Numbered from the stretch's first letter, positions 8,018 through 17,036 are shown. The stretch: DNA of 38,062 bases from Rhodospirillales bacterium (GCA_013203595.1 JABMNT010000274.1:1-38062); one strand, 5' to 3'. A program made the numbers and translations. The notes: generated by a model from the sequence alone, not told the origin.

Positions 8018-8836
8018 ATGGTGACCATATCCGTCCCCATCGCCCTGACCATTGCCGGTTCCGACAGTGGCGGCGGTGCCGGCATTCAGGCCGACCTGAA
8101 GGCCTTTTCGGCGCTCGGCGTTTACGGCACCAGCGTGATTACCGCGATCACCGCCCAGAACACCCGCGCCGTCACCGCCGTGCATGGGGTGCCGGTTGAT
8201 ATCATCGCCGCGCAAATCGATGCCGTGTTCGACGATATTGCCGTCAATGCCGTCAAGATCGGCATGCTGGCCACGGCTGAAACCATTGGCACCGTCGCTG
8301 CCGGCCTGAAAAACAAGTCAGTGCCGGTGGTGCTTGATCCGGTGATGATTGCCAAATCCGGCGATGCCCTGCTGCAGGCGGATGCCGTGGCCGCGCTGCG
8401 CAGTCAGTTGCTGCCTATTGCCGACTTGCTGACCCCGAACCTGCCGGAAGCGGCGGTGTTGCTGGATGCGGCCCCGGCAAAAAATACCGATGAGCTGGAA
8501 GCACAGGGCCGCGCCCTGCTCGCTCTCGGGCCAGCCGCCGTGCTCATGAAGGGTGGCCATGCGGAAGGTCCGGAATGCGTTGATCTGCTGATTTTAAAGG
8601 ACGCGGCACCGATTGCCTATCGCGCGCCACGTATCAACACCAAAAACACCCATGGCACCGGCTGCACCCTGTCGGCGGCCATCGCCGCCGGGCTGGCAAA
8701 GGGCCTGACGCTGCCGGAAGCCGTGAAGGAAGCCCATGCTTACCTGCACGGTGCCATCGCCGCCGCCGACGGCCTGGGCGTAGGCTCCGGCCACGGCCCA
8801 GTACACCATTTCTATCGCTCCTGGAAACAGGATTAA
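8018..8836 (+). CDS. thiD: Hydroxymethylpyrimidine / phosphomethylpyrimidine kinase
   Basis: A 272-residue ribokinase-fold kinase that phosphorylates HMP and HMP-P to HMP-PP for coupling to the thiazole moiety of thiamine. It shows the N-terminal GSDSGGGAGIQADLKAF substrate loop, a KIGML segment, the LDPVMIAKSG block and the C-terminal HGTGCTLSAAIAAG anion-hole motif. Length is normal for ThiD. ATG 8018 is preceded by AGGGAAG; GTG 8021 is an alternative start. It is the first gene after the TPP riboswitch and heads a salvage operon that continues 25 bases later with thiY. Confidence 0.96.
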   Translation: MVTISVPIALTIAGSDSGGGAGIQADLKAFSALGVYGTSVITAITAQNTRAVTAVHGVPVDIIAAQIDAVFDDIAVNAVKIGMLATAETIGTVAAGLKNKSVPVVLDPVMIAKSGDALLQADAVAALRSQLLPIADLLTPNLPEAAVLLDAAPAKNTDELEAQGRALLALGPAAVLMKGGHAEGPECVDLLILKDAAPIAYRAPRINTKNTHGTGCTLSAAIAAGLAKGLTLPEAVKEAHAYLHGAIAAADGLGVGSGHGPVHHFYRSWKQD

Positions 8837-8861
8837 CACAACGCCTTTTAAAGGAATACCC

Positions 8862-9797
8862 ATGCGAATTCTGCTCTTGTTCGTTGCCCTGATGATCACC
8901 CTGCCAGCCCATGCGGCTGATAAAATGACCCTGATTCTGGACTGGTTCGTCAACCCGGACCACGGCCCGATTATTATCGCCCGGGAAAAGGGTTATTTCA
9001 AAGACGTCGGTCTGGAGGTCGAGATCATCGCCCCGGCCAATCCGGCTGATCCGCCAAAGATGGTTGCCGCCGGCAAGGCCGATCTGGCGGTTTCCTATCA
9101 GCCGCAACTGCACCTGCAAATCCACGAAGGCCTGCCCCTGATCCGCGTTGGCACCCTGGTGGCGACGCCGCTGAGCTGCATTCTGGTGCTGGCCGATGGC
9201 CCGGTTAAGTCGATCAAGGACCTGAAAGGCCGCAAGGTCGGTTTTTCGGTGGCCGGCGTCGAAGAGGTGCAACTGGCGACCGTCCTGAAGAACAGCGGCC
9301 TGAGCCGCGATGACGTGGAAATGATCAACGTCAACTGGTCGTTGTCGCCCGCTTTGATGTCAAAACAGGTCGATGCAGTGATCGGTGCATTCCGCAATTT
9401 CGAGCTTAACCAAATGGATATCGAGGGCGTTAAGGGCCGTTGTTTCTATCTGGAGGAGGAAGGACTTCCCGCCTACGACGAACTGATTTACGTCGCCAAC
9501 GCCAACACCATGGACAGCGATAAGATCAGGCGCTTCCTGGCCGCCGTTGAACTGGCAACCCAGTTTATGATCAATCATCCGGCGGAAAGCTGGAAGCTAT
9601 TTTCCGCCACCTCAAAAGAGCTGCAGGATGAGCTGAACAAACGGGCCTGGGCCGATACCATGCCGCGTTTTGCGCTGCGCCCGGCGGCCCTGGACAATGG
9701 CCGCTATATCCGTTTCGAGGCGTTTTTGAAAGACGCCGGATTGATTAACTCAATCAACCCGCTGGCCAAAATCGCCATTGATGTAACCGCGCCATGA
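8862..9797 (+). CDS. thiY: ABC transporter substrate-binding protein for thiamine pyrimidine precursor
   Basis: A 311-residue periplasmic binding protein of the NMT1/THI5-like family. A signal peptide covers residues 1 to about 18 (ends PAHA-AD). The mature N-terminus LILDWFVNPDHGPIIIAREKG is typical of ThiY, which binds N-formyl-4-amino-5-aminomethyl-2-methylpyrimidine. It lies in the riboswitch-controlled operon, overlaps tenA by 4 bases (ATGA), and is followed by matching ATPase and permease genes, which makes the ligand assignment firm by context. Confidence 0.94.
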   Translation: MRILLLFVALMITLPAHAADKMTLILDWFVNPDHGPIIIAREKGYFKDVGLEVEIIAPANPADPPKMVAAGKADLAVSYQPQLHLQIHEGLPLIRVGTLVATPLSCILVLADGPVKSIKDLKGRKVGFSVAGVEEVQLATVLKNSGLSRDDVEMINVNWSLSPALMSKQVDAVIGAFRNFELNQMDIEGVKGRCFYLEEEGLPAYDELIYVANANTMDSDKIRRFLAAVELATQFMINHPAESWKLFSATSKELQDELNKRAWADTMPRFALRPAALDNGRYIRFEAFLKDAGLINSINPLAKIAIDVTAP

Positions 9798-10483
9798 GCG
9801 AGGCCCTTTATGCCTCGCCATCGCTTGGCCGCTGGCGCGACGCCGCCGGCGCGGACTGGGCCACCTATACCACCCACCCCTTCGTCCAGGGACTGGCCGA
9901 CGGCAGCCTGCCGCAGGCCAGTTTCCAGCATTACCTGATCCAGGATTATATTTTTCTGGTACACTTCACCCGGGCCTGGGCCATGGCCGTGGTCAAATCG
10001 GAAAGCCTGGCGGAAATGAAAATTGCCGCATCGACGGTCGATGCCCTGGTTAATCATGAAATGCAGTTGCACGTGGAAACCTGTAAAAAGATCGGTATAT
10101 CCGAACAGCAGCTTTACGGCACCGACGAGGCCCTGGAAAATCTGGCCTATACCCGGTTCGTGATGGATGCCGGCCTGTCCGGCGATTTTCTGGATTTAAT
10201 GGCAGCTCTGGCCCCGTGTATTTTCGGCTATGGGGTCATCGGTGCCCAAATCGCTAAATCCGCCTCCACCGACACTCCCTACAAGGATTGGATCGATACC
10301 TATGCGGGCGATGCCTATCAGGATCTGTGCCATCGGCTGGGCGCCATGATCGAGCAGGCGATTGCCGCACGGCTCGGTGCACGGCCGTCGGAAAACCCGC
10401 GCTGGGCGCTTTTATGCAAACGCTTTCACACGGCAACCCGGCTCGAGATTGAATTCTGGCAGATGGGACTGCGGGGCCGTTAA
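9794..10483 (+). CDS. tenA: Aminopyrimidine aminohydrolase / thiaminase II
   Basis: A 229-residue all-helical TenA-family enzyme that hydrolyses 4-amino-5-aminomethyl-2-methylpyrimidine to HMP. The Cys-type (TenA_C) features are present: IQDYIF with D51, the catalytic cysteine C142 in APCIFGYG, Y146 nearby, and a C-terminal glutamate in EIEFWQMG. Translation is probably coupled on both sides: a 4-bp overlap with thiY and a 1-bp TAATG overlap with thiZ. Its place inside the ThiXYZ transporter operon points to salvage of degraded thiamine. Confidence 0.95.
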   Translation: MSEALYASPSLGRWRDAAGADWATYTTHPFVQGLADGSLPQASFQHYLIQDYIFLVHFTRAWAMAVVKSESLAEMKIAASTVDALVNHEMQLHVETCKKIGISEQQLYGTDEALENLAYTRFVMDAGLSGDFLDLMAALAPCIFGYGVIGAQIAKSASTDTPYKDWIDTYAGDAYQDLCHRLGAMIEQAIAARLGARPSENPRWALLCKRFHTATRLEIEFWQMGLRGR

Positions 10484-11238
10484 TGGCTTTAAGCACCTCC
10501 TCCCCGGCTTCCGGTTTGCCTGGCGTCACCCTGCAGGGTGACTTTTCCCACCAGCACCAGGTCCTGTTCAGGGACCTGGAACTGCGGGTCGAAGCGGCGG
10601 AATGGACCTGCCTCCTGGGACCTTCTGGGGTCGGCAAATCGACCCTGCTGCGGCTGCTGGCAGGCCTGGAGACAGGCGGTGCGTTTACCGGCACCATCGA
10701 CACTGATGACCATTTCCCCCTGCAGGGCCGGGTCGCCTATATGGGGCAAGCGGATCTGCTGGCCCCCTGGCTCAATATTCACGACAACGTGTTGCTGGGT
10801 GCCCGCCTGCGCGGATCGGCGCCGGATCACGGGCGGGCAGAAACGCTGATTGCCCGGGTTGGCCTTGCCGATCACACGGCCAAACGCCCGGCGGCGCTGT
10901 CGGGCGGCATGCGGCAACGGGTCGCCCTGGCCCGGGCCCTGATGGAAGACCGCCCCTTTGTCCTGCTGGATGAGCCGTTTGCCGCGCTCGACGCCAAAAC
11001 GCGTGCTGAAATGCAGGAACTGGCCTTCGAACTGCTGGCCGGGCGAACGGTATTGCTGGTTACCCACGACCCGTCGGAAGCCGCCCGACTGGGCCATCAC
11101 ATCCTGATCATGACGGCAAACGGGCTTAACCGTCACCCGACGCCGTCCCGGCCACCGATCCGGCCTTATGATGCGCCGGAAACCCTGGCTGCGCAGATTG
11201 CCCTGATGAGCCAGTTACGGAGTCAGCCCGATGCGTAA
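10483..11238 (+). CDS. thiZ: ABC transporter ATP-binding protein for thiamine pyrimidine precursor
   Basis: A 251-residue nucleotide-binding domain of the nitrate/taurine/pyrimidine importer group. Walker A is GPSGVGKST, the Q-loop lies in MGQADLLAPW, the signature is LSGGMRQRVALARAL, Walker B is VLLDEPFAALDA, and the switch histidine is in LVTHDPSEA. It starts on the TAATG junction with tenA and overlaps thiX by 8 bases. Energises import by ThiX with ThiY. Confidence 0.93.
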   Translation: MALSTSSPASGLPGVTLQGDFSHQHQVLFRDLELRVEAAEWTCLLGPSGVGKSTLLRLLAGLETGGAFTGTIDTDDHFPLQGRVAYMGQADLLAPWLNIHDNVLLGARLRGSAPDHGRAETLIARVGLADHTAKRPAALSGGMRQRVALARALMEDRPFVLLDEPFAALDAKTRAEMQELAFELLAGRTVLLVTHDPSEAARLGHHILIMTANGLNRHPTPSRPPIRPYDAPETLAAQIALMSQLRSQPDA

Positions 11239-11968
11239 GGGGTATGATATTGCTGTCTCCTTTGTGCTGGCGGTTGGCGTCTGGCAACTGGTTGTCTGGG
11301 CGACGGGTGTGCCCCATTACATTCTTCCCGGCCCCTACCGCGTCTGGCAGTCCTTCGTCTTCAATTTCCCGCTGATCATGGAGCATGCGCAAATCACCAT
11401 TGCCGAAGTGCTGATCGGTTTTGTGATCGGCGCCGCGCTGGGCATGACAACGGCGATGCATTTGATGGTTTCGCCCGCCGCCCGCCGCTTTATGTTGCCG
11501 GTCATGGTGTTCAGCCAGGCGGTGCCGGTGTTTGCCCTGGCCCCGATCCTGACCCTGTGGCTGGGCTATGGCATTGCGTCCAAAATCGTCATGGCGATCC
11601 TGATCATCTATTTTCCCGTGGCGTCGAATTTCTTTGACGGCCTGCGCCGCTGTGATCCGGGATTGCTCGACCTGGCGCAAACCATGGGCGCGTCGGAAAC
11701 CAGCACACTGCTGCGTCTACGTCTGCCGGCGGCCCTGCCATCCCTGGGTTCGGGGCTGCGCCTGGCCGCCGTTTACGCACCCATTGGTGCCGTCATTGGC
11801 GAATGGGTTGGCTCCTCGCAAGGCCTCGGCTATCTGATGCTGCTTGCCAACGGCCGGGCCAAAATCGATCTGATGTTTGCAGCGCTTTTTGTTTTGGCGC
11901 TGTTTACCGTGGCTTTGCACGCCCTGGTCGGACGGGCTTCAAAACGCATGACCGACTGGTCCGGGTAG
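11231..11968 (+). CDS. thiX: ABC transporter permease for thiamine pyrimidine precursor
   Basis: A 245-residue inner-membrane permease with about six hydrophobic segments (for example IAVSFVLAVGVWQLVVW near the start). A cytoplasmic EAA-type loop lies around LDLAQTMGASETSTLLRLRLPAALP. It belongs to the BPD_transp_1/SsuC-like family. As last gene of the riboswitch operon it completes ThiXYZ. It overlaps thiZ by 8 bases. Confidence 0.93.
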   Translation: MRKGYDIAVSFVLAVGVWQLVVWATGVPHYILPGPYRVWQSFVFNFPLIMEHAQITIAEVLIGFVIGAALGMTTAMHLMVSPAARRFMLPVMVFSQAVPVFALAPILTLWLGYGIASKIVMAILIIYFPVASNFFDGLRRCDPGLLDLAQTMGASETSTLLRLRLPAALPSLGSGLRLAAVYAPIGAVIGEWVGSSQGLGYLMLLANGRAKIDLMFAALFVLALFTVALHALVGRASKRMTDWSG

Positions 11969-11976
11969 TCCCCCGG
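11961..11976 (+). terminator. Hairpin across the thiX stop codon (weak terminator candidate)
   Basis: CCGGG (11961-11965) and CCCGG (11972-11976) can pair around a 6-base loop that contains the TAG stop. A second weak stem AAACG/CGTTT at 11987-12000 is followed by TAATAGTTTT. Neither is a classical strong terminator. Confidence 0.3.
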
Positions 11977-12132
11977 CATCAAATAGAAACGACAGCGTTT
12001 TAATAGTTTTACTTTCCATCTCTCCACAAAGGCGTAAGCTTTCGCAGGCTTCGCTGTGTGCCGGTTTAAGTCTGCATACCGGTACTTCGGGCCTTGTTTC
12101 CTCAACGGAGCGGATGGATTTCGGTAATCCCC

Positions 12133-14814
12133 ATGGGCCTCGGACGCTACCTTTTGATATTTGTCATTGTTTTATCGGGTGTGTCGGTAACAGCGACGTC
12201 GACCTATTACCTGAACGGCGTTTCGCACAAGCAGCGGGCTGAACAGTTTTCACGCGACACCTTGCCCTGCTATCAGGCCATCTCGACCAATCTACTGAAA
12301 AATCTTGATTACTTGGCCGCCGTCCAGGCTTATTTTCGAACCGCACCGAGCGTGTCGCGGGAGCAGTTTTCCTCATTTGTTACCAGTCTCATCGACCAGT
12401 CGTCAGGCATCCAGGCCCTGGAATGGGTGCCGCGGGTCTTCGATGAACAACGGGCCGCCTATGAAAGTGCGGCGCAGTTTCACGGGTTTTCGGATTTTCA
12501 GTTTCTGGAAGACGCCGGCAAAGACATAATGATCCCGGCGCAAAGCCGACCGGAATATTATCCGGTCTACTACATTGAGCCGCATTATGAAAACCAGAAG
12601 GCTTTTGGCTTTGATCTGGCGTCGAATGCAGTGCGTCGCGAGGCGCTGATCGAGTCGCGCGACAGTGGCGAAATCGTGCTCACCCGCCGGATCGCCCTGG
12701 TTCAGGATACAGGAACACAATACGGGGTTTTGGCTTTTCAGCCCGTGTACCGCCGGGATCTTGCGAAAAAGACCATCAAAGACCGTCAGGAAGGTATAAA
12801 GGGTTTCGCATTGGGTGTCTTCCGGATAGCCGACATTGTCGATCAGGCGCTTAAGCAATTACCCAAACAACAAGGCACCAATGTCCAGATTTTTGATCGC
12901 AATGGTGAAAAAGGGGCACAACTGCTCTATGAATCGGCAGCGAACCTGTCGCTGCGCCATGACCTGACCAGCCTTTCCTATAGCCTGGATTTACCGGCCA
13001 GAAACAGCAATTGGGATATTGTCTTCACGAAGCTGGATCCACACCCAATTCTGGATTTGGACGGGCTGAGCTGGCTGGTCCTGATCAGCGGGCTGATGAT
13101 GACAGCCATGATAACCACCATTGTGGTTGTTTACATGAACCGTGCGGAAGTAACCGCCAAGCTTGTCGAAGAGCGCACACGGGACCTGCAGATCAGCAAG
13201 GAAACGGCTATCCGGATGGCCGGCGACGCCGAAAATTTGCAGCGCGAAGCGGAAATTGCCAACAGCGCAAAATCGAACTTTCTGGCGACCATGAGCCATG
13301 AAATCCGGACACCGCTCAATGGCGTGCTTGGCATGGCCCAGCTTCTCAAAAACTCGCCTCTGGAACCGGAACAAAGCCGGAAAGTGGATACCATTCTGTC
13401 ATCCGGGCAAACCCTGCTCGCCATCCTCAATGACGTGCTGGACATGAGCAAAATCGAAGCCGGCGGCATTGAGCTGGAGATCACGCCCTTTAGCCTTCGC
13501 AATTTGTTTTCCTCGGTTTCCACGCCGTTTCAATCGCTGGCCGATGACAAGGGGATTACCCTGGTTGTCAACGATACAACCCAAGGCACCGATGCCCTGA
13601 AGGGGGACCCCGTCCGGTTACGGCAAATTGTCTGGAACCTGCTGAGCAATGCAATCAAGTTCACCCATGCGGGCCAGGTTTCCGTTAAAATTGAAAATCT
13701 ACCCGCCCAGGCGCCGACGCAGGATGTATCGGAACCGATCTCGATTTCCATTTCCGTTACCGATACGGGGACCGGCATATCAGAGGACCGGTTACCCTAC
13801 ATTTTCGACGCGTTCACCCAGGAGGATTCGTCAATTACCCGCAAGTTCGGCGGCTCCGGCCTCGGCTTGTCGATTGTCAAACGCCTGGTCGATCTGATGG
13901 ACGGCACAATTTCGGCAACCAGTATTCCGGACGAAGGCACAACGTTTCAGGTTATTCTTCCCTTCCATCAGGCAAGCCCGGAGGAAGCGGCACAACTGCA
14001 CAAACGTAACCGGCCCCTGCAGCCAGACGGCGACGTCAGCAGCCTGCGTATTCTGCTCGCTGAAGACAATACGGTTAATGCCATGATCGCAGAAGCCTTT
14101 CTAACCCAGTTCGGTCATTCGGTGTTTGTCGCCGTCAATGGTCTTGAAGCCGTTGCCGCCATGGAGCGGTCCGACTATGACCTGATCCTGATGGATATTC
14201 ATATGCCCGAAATGAACGGCATTGAAGCCACAAAAGCCATAAGGAATACCCCGGCCGGCAGGCATATTCCCATTGTCGGACTGACGGCGGAGGCTTTTGC
14301 CGAACGCCATCAGCAGTTCAAGAAAGACGGCATGGACGAGGTCCTGACCAAACCGTTTACGGAAGACCAGTTGCGGGAAATGCTCGCCCGCTTCCGACCC
14401 AATACAACCACCGCGCCCGGGCCTGAAACAGCGCCGACACCGCCAGCTGAACCCGAGACCGGGTCGGACAAAGAACCCGCACCGATCGGCAATATGGAAA
14501 AGCTGGAAGCCTTCAAGACCCTGCTTTCTCCTGAGAAAGTTGAAAAACTGCTGGCGGAGGCCCCGGCGGCCATGGAAGGCAGACTGCGGGAAATACGCGA
14601 CGGACTGCGCGACAAGAACCCCGATGCAATCAGGGATGCCGCCCATTCAATCATCGGCATGAGCGGGTCGCTGTTCGCCATCAAGCTGGCCGAAGACGCG
14701 CGCATAATGGAAAGCGCGGCCGATGATTTGGCGGCGGTTGCCCGTCTGCTGCCCGATTTCGAAAAAACCGCGGCGGCGACCCTGGCCTGGTGGCAGCAGA
14801 TTACCCAGTCTTAA
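12133..14814 (+). CDS. CHASE-domain hybrid sensor histidine kinase with REC and HPt domains
   Basis: About 893 residues from ATG 12133 (an upstream TTG at 12094 is in frame but unlikely). Order: a membrane segment near residues 7-27, a periplasmic CHASE sensor domain (about 50-240, including QALEWVPRV and REALIESRDSGEIVLTRRI), a second membrane segment (about 314-336), HisKA with phospho-acceptor H389 in ATMSHEIRTPLNG, HATPase_c with GGSGLGLSIVKRLVDLMDG, a receiver domain with D688 in LILMDIHMPEMNG, a Pro/Glu-rich linker, and a C-terminal HPt domain with H838 in DAAHSIIGMSG. This is a complete intramolecular His-Asp-His relay. CHASE domains sense small extracellular ligands; the ligand here is unknown. 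In the HPt motif the usual lysine three places after the histidine is isoleucine. No output regulator is adjacent; guaA follows 77 bases later. Confidence 0.92.
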   Translation: MGLGRYLLIFVIVLSGVSVTATSTYYLNGVSHKQRAEQFSRDTLPCYQAISTNLLKNLDYLAAVQAYFRTAPSVSREQFSSFVTSLIDQSSGIQALEWVPRVFDEQRAAYESAAQFHGFSDFQFLEDAGKDIMIPAQSRPEYYPVYYIEPHYENQKAFGFDLASNAVRREALIESRDSGEIVLTRRIALVQDTGTQYGVLAFQPVYRRDLAKKTIKDRQEGIKGFALGVFRIADIVDQALKQLPKQQGTNVQIFDRNGEKGAQLLYESAANLSLRHDLTSLSYSLDLPARNSNWDIVFTKLDPHPILDLDGLSWLVLISGLMMTAMITTIVVVYMNRAEVTAKLVEERTRDLQISKETAIRMAGDAENLQREAEIANSAKSNFLATMSHEIRTPLNGVLGMAQLLKNSPLEPEQSRKVDTILSSGQTLLAILNDVLDMSKIEAGGIELEITPFSLRNLFSSVSTPFQSLADDKGITLVVNDTTQGTDALKGDPVRLRQIVWNLLSNAIKFTHAGQVSVKIENLPAQAPTQDVSEPISISISVTDTGTGISEDRLPYIFDAFTQEDSSITRKFGGSGLGLSIVKRLVDLMDGTISATSIPDEGTTFQVILPFHQASPEEAAQLHKRNRPLQPDGDVSSLRILLAEDNTVNAMIAEAFLTQFGHSVFVAVNGLEAVAAMERSDYDLILMDIHMPEMNGIEATKAIRNTPAGRHIPIVGLTAEAFAERHQQFKKDGMDEVLTKPFTEDQLREMLARFRPNTTTAPGPETAPTPPAEPETGSDKEPAPIGNMEKLEAFKTLLSPEKVEKLLAEAPAAMEGRLREIRDGLRDKNPDAIRDAAHSIIGMSGSLFAIKLAEDARIMESAADDLAAVARLLPDFEKTAAATLAWWQQITQS

Positions 14815-14891
14815 ACAACGGTCAAAAGAGGCGTGCTGGCGGAGGATGACAAATACGTGACTCTGCCGACGGCTTTGATTAGAAGAACTGC

Positions 14892-16457
14892 ATGAAAAAT
14901 GAACTCCATGCTGACCGCATTTTAATCGTCGATTTTGGCTCCCAGGTCACCCAGTTGATTGCCCGGCGTGTCCGCGAATCAGGGGTGTATTGCGAGATTC
15001 ACCCGTTTAATGCGGTAACCGCGCAATCCATTCGGCAGTTTGGCCCGAAAGGCATCATTCTGTCCGGTGGCCCTGCCTCCGTCACCGAGGCGGAAACACC
15101 CCGCGCGCCCCAGGAATTGTTCGACTTGGGCCTGCCGGTATTCGGCATCTGTTACGGCGAGCAGACCATGGTTGCCCAGATGGGCGGCGACGTGACCCTG
15201 TCGGACCACCGCGAGTTCGGCCGTGCCCATGTGGATATTGTCGGTGACTGCGTGTTGTTTGAAGGGGTATGGAAGACCGGTGAAAACCATCAGGTCTGGA
15301 TGAGCCACGGCGACCGCATCGACCGATTACCGGACGGCTTCCGCACGGTTGCCAGTACCGCAACCGCCCCCTATGCCGCCATCGCCAATGATGACCGGCG
15401 GTTTTATGCCGTGCAGTTTCATCCGGAAGTCGTCCACACACCGGACGGCGCCCGGCTGATTTCCAATTTCACGCATCGGGTATGCGGTTGTGGCGGTGAC
15501 TGGACCATGGCCGCCTTCAAGGACGAAGCCATCGAGAAGGTGCGCAGCCAGGTTGGCTCCGGACGGGTCATCTGCGGCCTGTCGGGCGGCGTCGACAGTT
15601 CCGTGGTTGCGGTCTTGCTGCACGAAGCGATCGGCGATCAGCTGACCTGCGTGTTTGTTGACCATGGCCTGATGCGCATGAACGAGGCCGATGAAGTGGT
15701 CACCCTGTTTCGTGATCACTATAACATTCCGCTGGTCCATAAGGATGCGTCCGAAATGTTCCTGGGCAAGCTGACCGGCGTCAGTGACCCCGAAACCAAG
15801 CGCAAAATAATCGGCGGGTTGTTTATCGATGTGTTTGAAGCGGAAGCCCGGGCCGTCGGCGGCGCCGATTTTCTGGCCCAGGGCACCTTGTACCCGGACG
15901 TCATCGAGAGCGTCTCCTTTACCGGTGGCCCCAGCGTCACCATCAAGTCGCACCATAATGTGGGCGGCCTGCCGGAACGCATGAACATGCAGCTGGTCGA
16001 GCCCCTGCGCGAGCTGTTCAAGGATGAAGTCCGTGAGCTGGGTCGTGAACTGGGTCTGCCCGACAGCTTTGTTGGCCGTCATCCGTTTCCGGGGCCCGGT
16101 CTGGCGATCCGCATGCCGGGCGCCATCCAGCCGGAAAATCTGGACATCCTGCGCAAGGCCGACGCCATTTATCTGGATGAAATCCGTAAAGCTGGTCTGT
16201 ATGACGAGATCTGGCAGGCCTTCGCCGTGCTGCTGCCGGTGCAGACCGTCGGAGTCATGGGTGATGCCCGCACCTACGATTATGTCTGCGCCCTGCGTGC
16301 CGTGACCTCAACCGACGGCATGACCGCCGACATCTATCCCTTCACCATGGAATTTCTCGGCCGCGTAACCAGCCGTATCATCAATCAGGTCCAGGGCATC
16401 AACCGGGTGGTTTATGACTGCACATCAAAACCGCCGGGAACGATTGAGTGGGAGTAG
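14892..16457 (+). CDS. guaA: GMP synthase (glutamine-hydrolysing)
   Basis: A 521-residue two-domain enzyme that aminates XMP to GMP in purine synthesis. The N-terminal class I glutamine amidotransferase has nucleophile C87 in GICYGEQ and the His/Glu pair in QFHPEVVH. The ATP pyrophosphatase domain has the PP-loop GLSGGVDSS. The C-terminal dimerisation domain ends with the family-typical KPPGTIEWE. Full normal length. The upstream 77-base gap holds no clear riboswitch and only a weak ribosome-binding site (AGAAGA). Confidence 0.98.
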   Translation: MKNELHADRILIVDFGSQVTQLIARRVRESGVYCEIHPFNAVTAQSIRQFGPKGIILSGGPASVTEAETPRAPQELFDLGLPVFGICYGEQTMVAQMGGDVTLSDHREFGRAHVDIVGDCVLFEGVWKTGENHQVWMSHGDRIDRLPDGFRTVASTATAPYAAIANDDRRFYAVQFHPEVVHTPDGARLISNFTHRVCGCGGDWTMAAFKDEAIEKVRSQVGSGRVICGLSGGVDSSVVAVLLHEAIGDQLTCVFVDHGLMRMNEADEVVTLFRDHYNIPLVHKDASEMFLGKLTGVSDPETKRKIIGGLFIDVFEAEARAVGGADFLAQGTLYPDVIESVSFTGGPSVTIKSHHNVGGLPERMNMQLVEPLRELFKDEVRELGRELGLPDSFVGRHPFPGPGLAIRMPGAIQPENLDILRKADAIYLDEIRKAGLYDEIWQAFAVLLPVQTVGVMGDARTYDYVCALRAVTSTDGMTADIYPFTMEFLGRVTSRIINQVQGINRVVYDCTSKPPGTIEWE

Positions 16458-16474
16458 GCTGATAACCCGCATCT

Positions 16475-16489
16475 GACCGGCGCCCGGTC
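16475..16489 (+). terminator. GC-rich hairpin downstream of guaA
   Basis: GACCGG (16475-16480) and CCGGTC (16484-16489) form a 6-bp stem with a 3-base loop, between the convergent guaA and Pmp3-like genes. There is no U-tract on either side, so termination is only possible. Confidence 0.3.
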
Positions 16490-16514
16490 TGCACAGCCAG
16501 CCACCGGCCTGACT

Positions 16515-16685
16515 TCATCCCACAGGTTTGTTTTTGACCACCAACCACAGCGCATGGATCATGCCCGGGATAAAGAAGCAAAGGGTCAGCACCAAGTTGA
16601 GCCAGAAATGCAAGCCAATGCCGACCGTCAGAAAGGCCGCCAGCGGCGGAATGAAGATGGCAATGATAATGCGTAGAATATCCAA
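16515..16685 (-). CDS. Pmp3/YqaE-family small membrane protein
   Basis: A 56-residue protein read from TTG at 16685 with AGGGG 7 bases upstream. It reads LDILRIIIAIFIPPLAAFLT (first membrane segment) followed by VGIGLHFWLNLVLTLCFFIP and GMIHALWLVV (second). The IPPLAxFL and FWxNLxLTLxxxIPGxIHAxW patterns are those of the Pmp3/YqaE (UPF0057) family, linked in other organisms to stress and membrane potential. An in-frame ATG comes only late (in IPGMIHA), so TTG is the likely start. It is easily missed by length cut-offs. It faces the convergent guaA and is divergent from slyX. Confidence 0.85.
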   Translation of the reverse strand: MDILRIIIAIFIPPLAAFLTVGIGLHFWLNLVLTLCFFIPGMIHALWLVVKNKPVG

Positions 16686-16728
16686 GACAGAACCCCTAAA
16701 CCTGTGTACATCTGGGTCGAATTTACCC

Positions 16729-16742
16729 CGTCATGCATGACG
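16729..16742. promoter_or_regulatory. Perfect 14-bp palindrome between divergent genes
   Basis: CGTCATGCATGACG is an exact palindrome in the 88-base gap between the Pmp3-like gene and slyX, 32 bases before the slyX start. It could be an operator for either gene; the protein that binds it is unknown. Confidence 0.35.
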
Positions 16743-16773
16743 ATGGCAACATACAATCGGAGACAACAGACCT

Positions 16774-16983
16774 ATGACTGAGCAGGCGGGAAAAGTCATT
16801 GAACTGGAGATGCGGATTTCGGTTATTGAGAAATCCTTCGATGAACTGAGCGACATGGTCACCAAGCAATGGCAGATGATCGATCAATTGAAGCTGAAGA
16901 TCGGGACCCTGGAAAACCAGCTGGAAGGCAAGCAGGACCGCTCCGAAGGTACCGCCGATGAGCCACCACCACCGCACTACTGA
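16774..16983 (+). CDS. slyX: SlyX family protein
   Basis: A 69-residue soluble coiled-coil protein. IELEMRISVIEKSFDELSD and the following heptads to residue 50 match SlyX, and the proline-rich, PPHY-ending tail is the usual SlyX terminus. The molecular role of SlyX is not established. A GGAG lies a little far (about 13 bases) upstream of ATG. Confidence 0.88.
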   Translation: MTEQAGKVIELEMRISVIEKSFDELSDMVTKQWQMIDQLKLKIGTLENQLEGKQDRSEGTADEPPPPHY

Positions 16984-17036
16984 TGGCGGCGAGTGCCTTT
17001 CCTGTTGATAGGGCCACAGCAGAGCTCGGAATGCGA

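Noticed and set aside
10489-11136. Minus-strand frame inside thiZ
   Set aside because: Antisense to an ATPase with all ABC motifs.
15327-16082. Minus-strand frame of 251 codons inside guaA
   Set aside because: Antisense to an unmistakable guaA; low-complexity Gly/Gln/His-rich translation without motifs.
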